Assembly: GCF_051045985.1 (NCBI RefSeq)
Contig: NZ_CP157350.1
Location: 1,454,529 to 1,518,528 of the forward strand
Direction of reading: 5' to 3'
Origin: Scardovia wiggsiae
GTDB lineage: Bacteria; Actinomycetota; Actinomycetes; Actinomycetales; Bifidobacteriaceae
DNA length: 64,000 nt
Within the stretch, counting starts at the first letter, position 1; every line of letters starts with the position of its first letter. A program made the position numbers and the translations under genes. The notes beneath the pieces were generated by a model. The model saw nothing but the letters and a program-made list of their open reading frames with translations, was not told the DNA's origin and did no database searches. Of this stretch, positions 63,600 to 64,000 are shown in pieces.

Positions 63600-64000
63600 A
63601 CGCTTAAACGTGGCTCCTCATGAGTCAATCTCTATTAAGTTACTATTACCACTCTACATAATCGTATGACTATGTTTATGGAGATTCTCTACTTTATACC
63701 ACGAATCACACCGTAATCAAACTTCTTCACATTCTTCCCCTCTTTGTGATCAATTTGAAAATGGGTATCAGTAAGCAACAGTAAAACTACACTGATGTAA
63801 CTTATCAACATCAACGCTGTGAATATGTGGATATCTCAAGGATCTTGATTTTAATTTATCCACAAATTACACGCGTGTTATTCACATTCATGTATTTACA
63901 ACACGCCCAATTGTGGATAACTTCTGTGGGTGCGATTATAAATGTTGGTACACATCAGAGAACTTATTTGGAACCGGAAAGATTCATTATTGGAGGGACT
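63600..64000. other. oriC: Chromosomal origin region (oriC) with DnaA boxes
   Basis: The 400 bases upstream of rpmH, where Actinobacteria have oriC before dnaA. Five DnaA-box-like 9-mers are seen: TTATCAACA (63802-63810), TGTGGATAT (63826-63834), TTATCCACA (63856-63864, exact), TTATTCACA (63878-63886) and TGTGGATAA (63912-63920, exact reverse). The segment is AT-rich. dnaA itself would lie beyond the right edge. Confidence 0.8.

Overview
The window looks like chromosome from a member of the Bifidobacteriaceae, probably a Scardovia/Alloscardovia-type organism; genus is an inference. Actinobacterial marks are the order rpf-rsmA, the order pcnA / NUDIX / DUF6049-like / murJ / trxB / parB / parA / rsmG / jag / yidC / yidD / rnpA / rpmH leading to an origin-like region at the right edge, a mosaic Rho with a long polar insert, and a cell-wall protein with a LAKTG sorting signal. 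The mevalonate genes mvk, mvaD, pmk and fni fit Bifidobacteriaceae. Many core proteins (ParB, RsmG, Jag, ManC-like, Rho, MurJ) carry long low-complexity insertions or tails.

Layout. 0.5-6.3 kb: nth, a membrane-anchored family 5 solute-binding protein, valS. 6.5-8.6 kb: a decayed copy of a two-gene cassette (DUF1310-like protein plus lipase-like protein), each gene carrying a frameshift. 8.7-14 kb: rho, pgi and a mannose-1-phosphate guanylyltransferase-like gene on the minus strand. 14.6-15.7 kb: a thioester-domain, sortase-anchored adhesin.

16.2-25.4 kb: a type I restriction-modification locus (hsdR, hsdM, hsdS) with a tyrosine recombinase and an inverted, promoterless second hsdS. Three pairs of inverted repeats match the 5' edge, the centre and the 3' edge of the two hsdS copies, so this is an inverting specificity switch. 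An antitoxin-like HTH gene and a truncated PIN toxin lie between hsdR and hsdM.

25.8-33.3 kb: nitroreductase, YefM/YoeB-like toxin-antitoxin pair, a lacI remnant, an IS3-type remnant, an AT-rich nucleotidyltransferase gene, fni, then AT-rich Firmicutes-like pieces (XRE regulator fragment, membrane protein, broken small gene, broken integrase). These pieces separate fni from the mvk-mvaD-pmk operon at 33.3-36.9 kb.

37.0-39.9 kb: a structured intergenic region ending in a strong terminator, then an intact four-gene cassette: DUF1310-like membrane protein, lipase with N-terminal catalytic and C-terminal helical halves, and two small helical proteins. I read this as a type VII secretion lipase toxin of reverse domain order, resembling TslA of Staphylococcus aureus, with a likely immunity protein and two export partners. 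It is the best candidate for an undescribed system here. No secretion machinery gene is in the window.

39.9-40.2 kb holds a deletion scar joining the start of a lacI gene to the end of a GH32 gene. From 40.4 kb to the end the region is the conserved actinobacterial origin-proximal cluster. It has parS sites inside parA, parB and pmk, and DnaA boxes at 63.8-63.9 kb and also between parA and rsmG.
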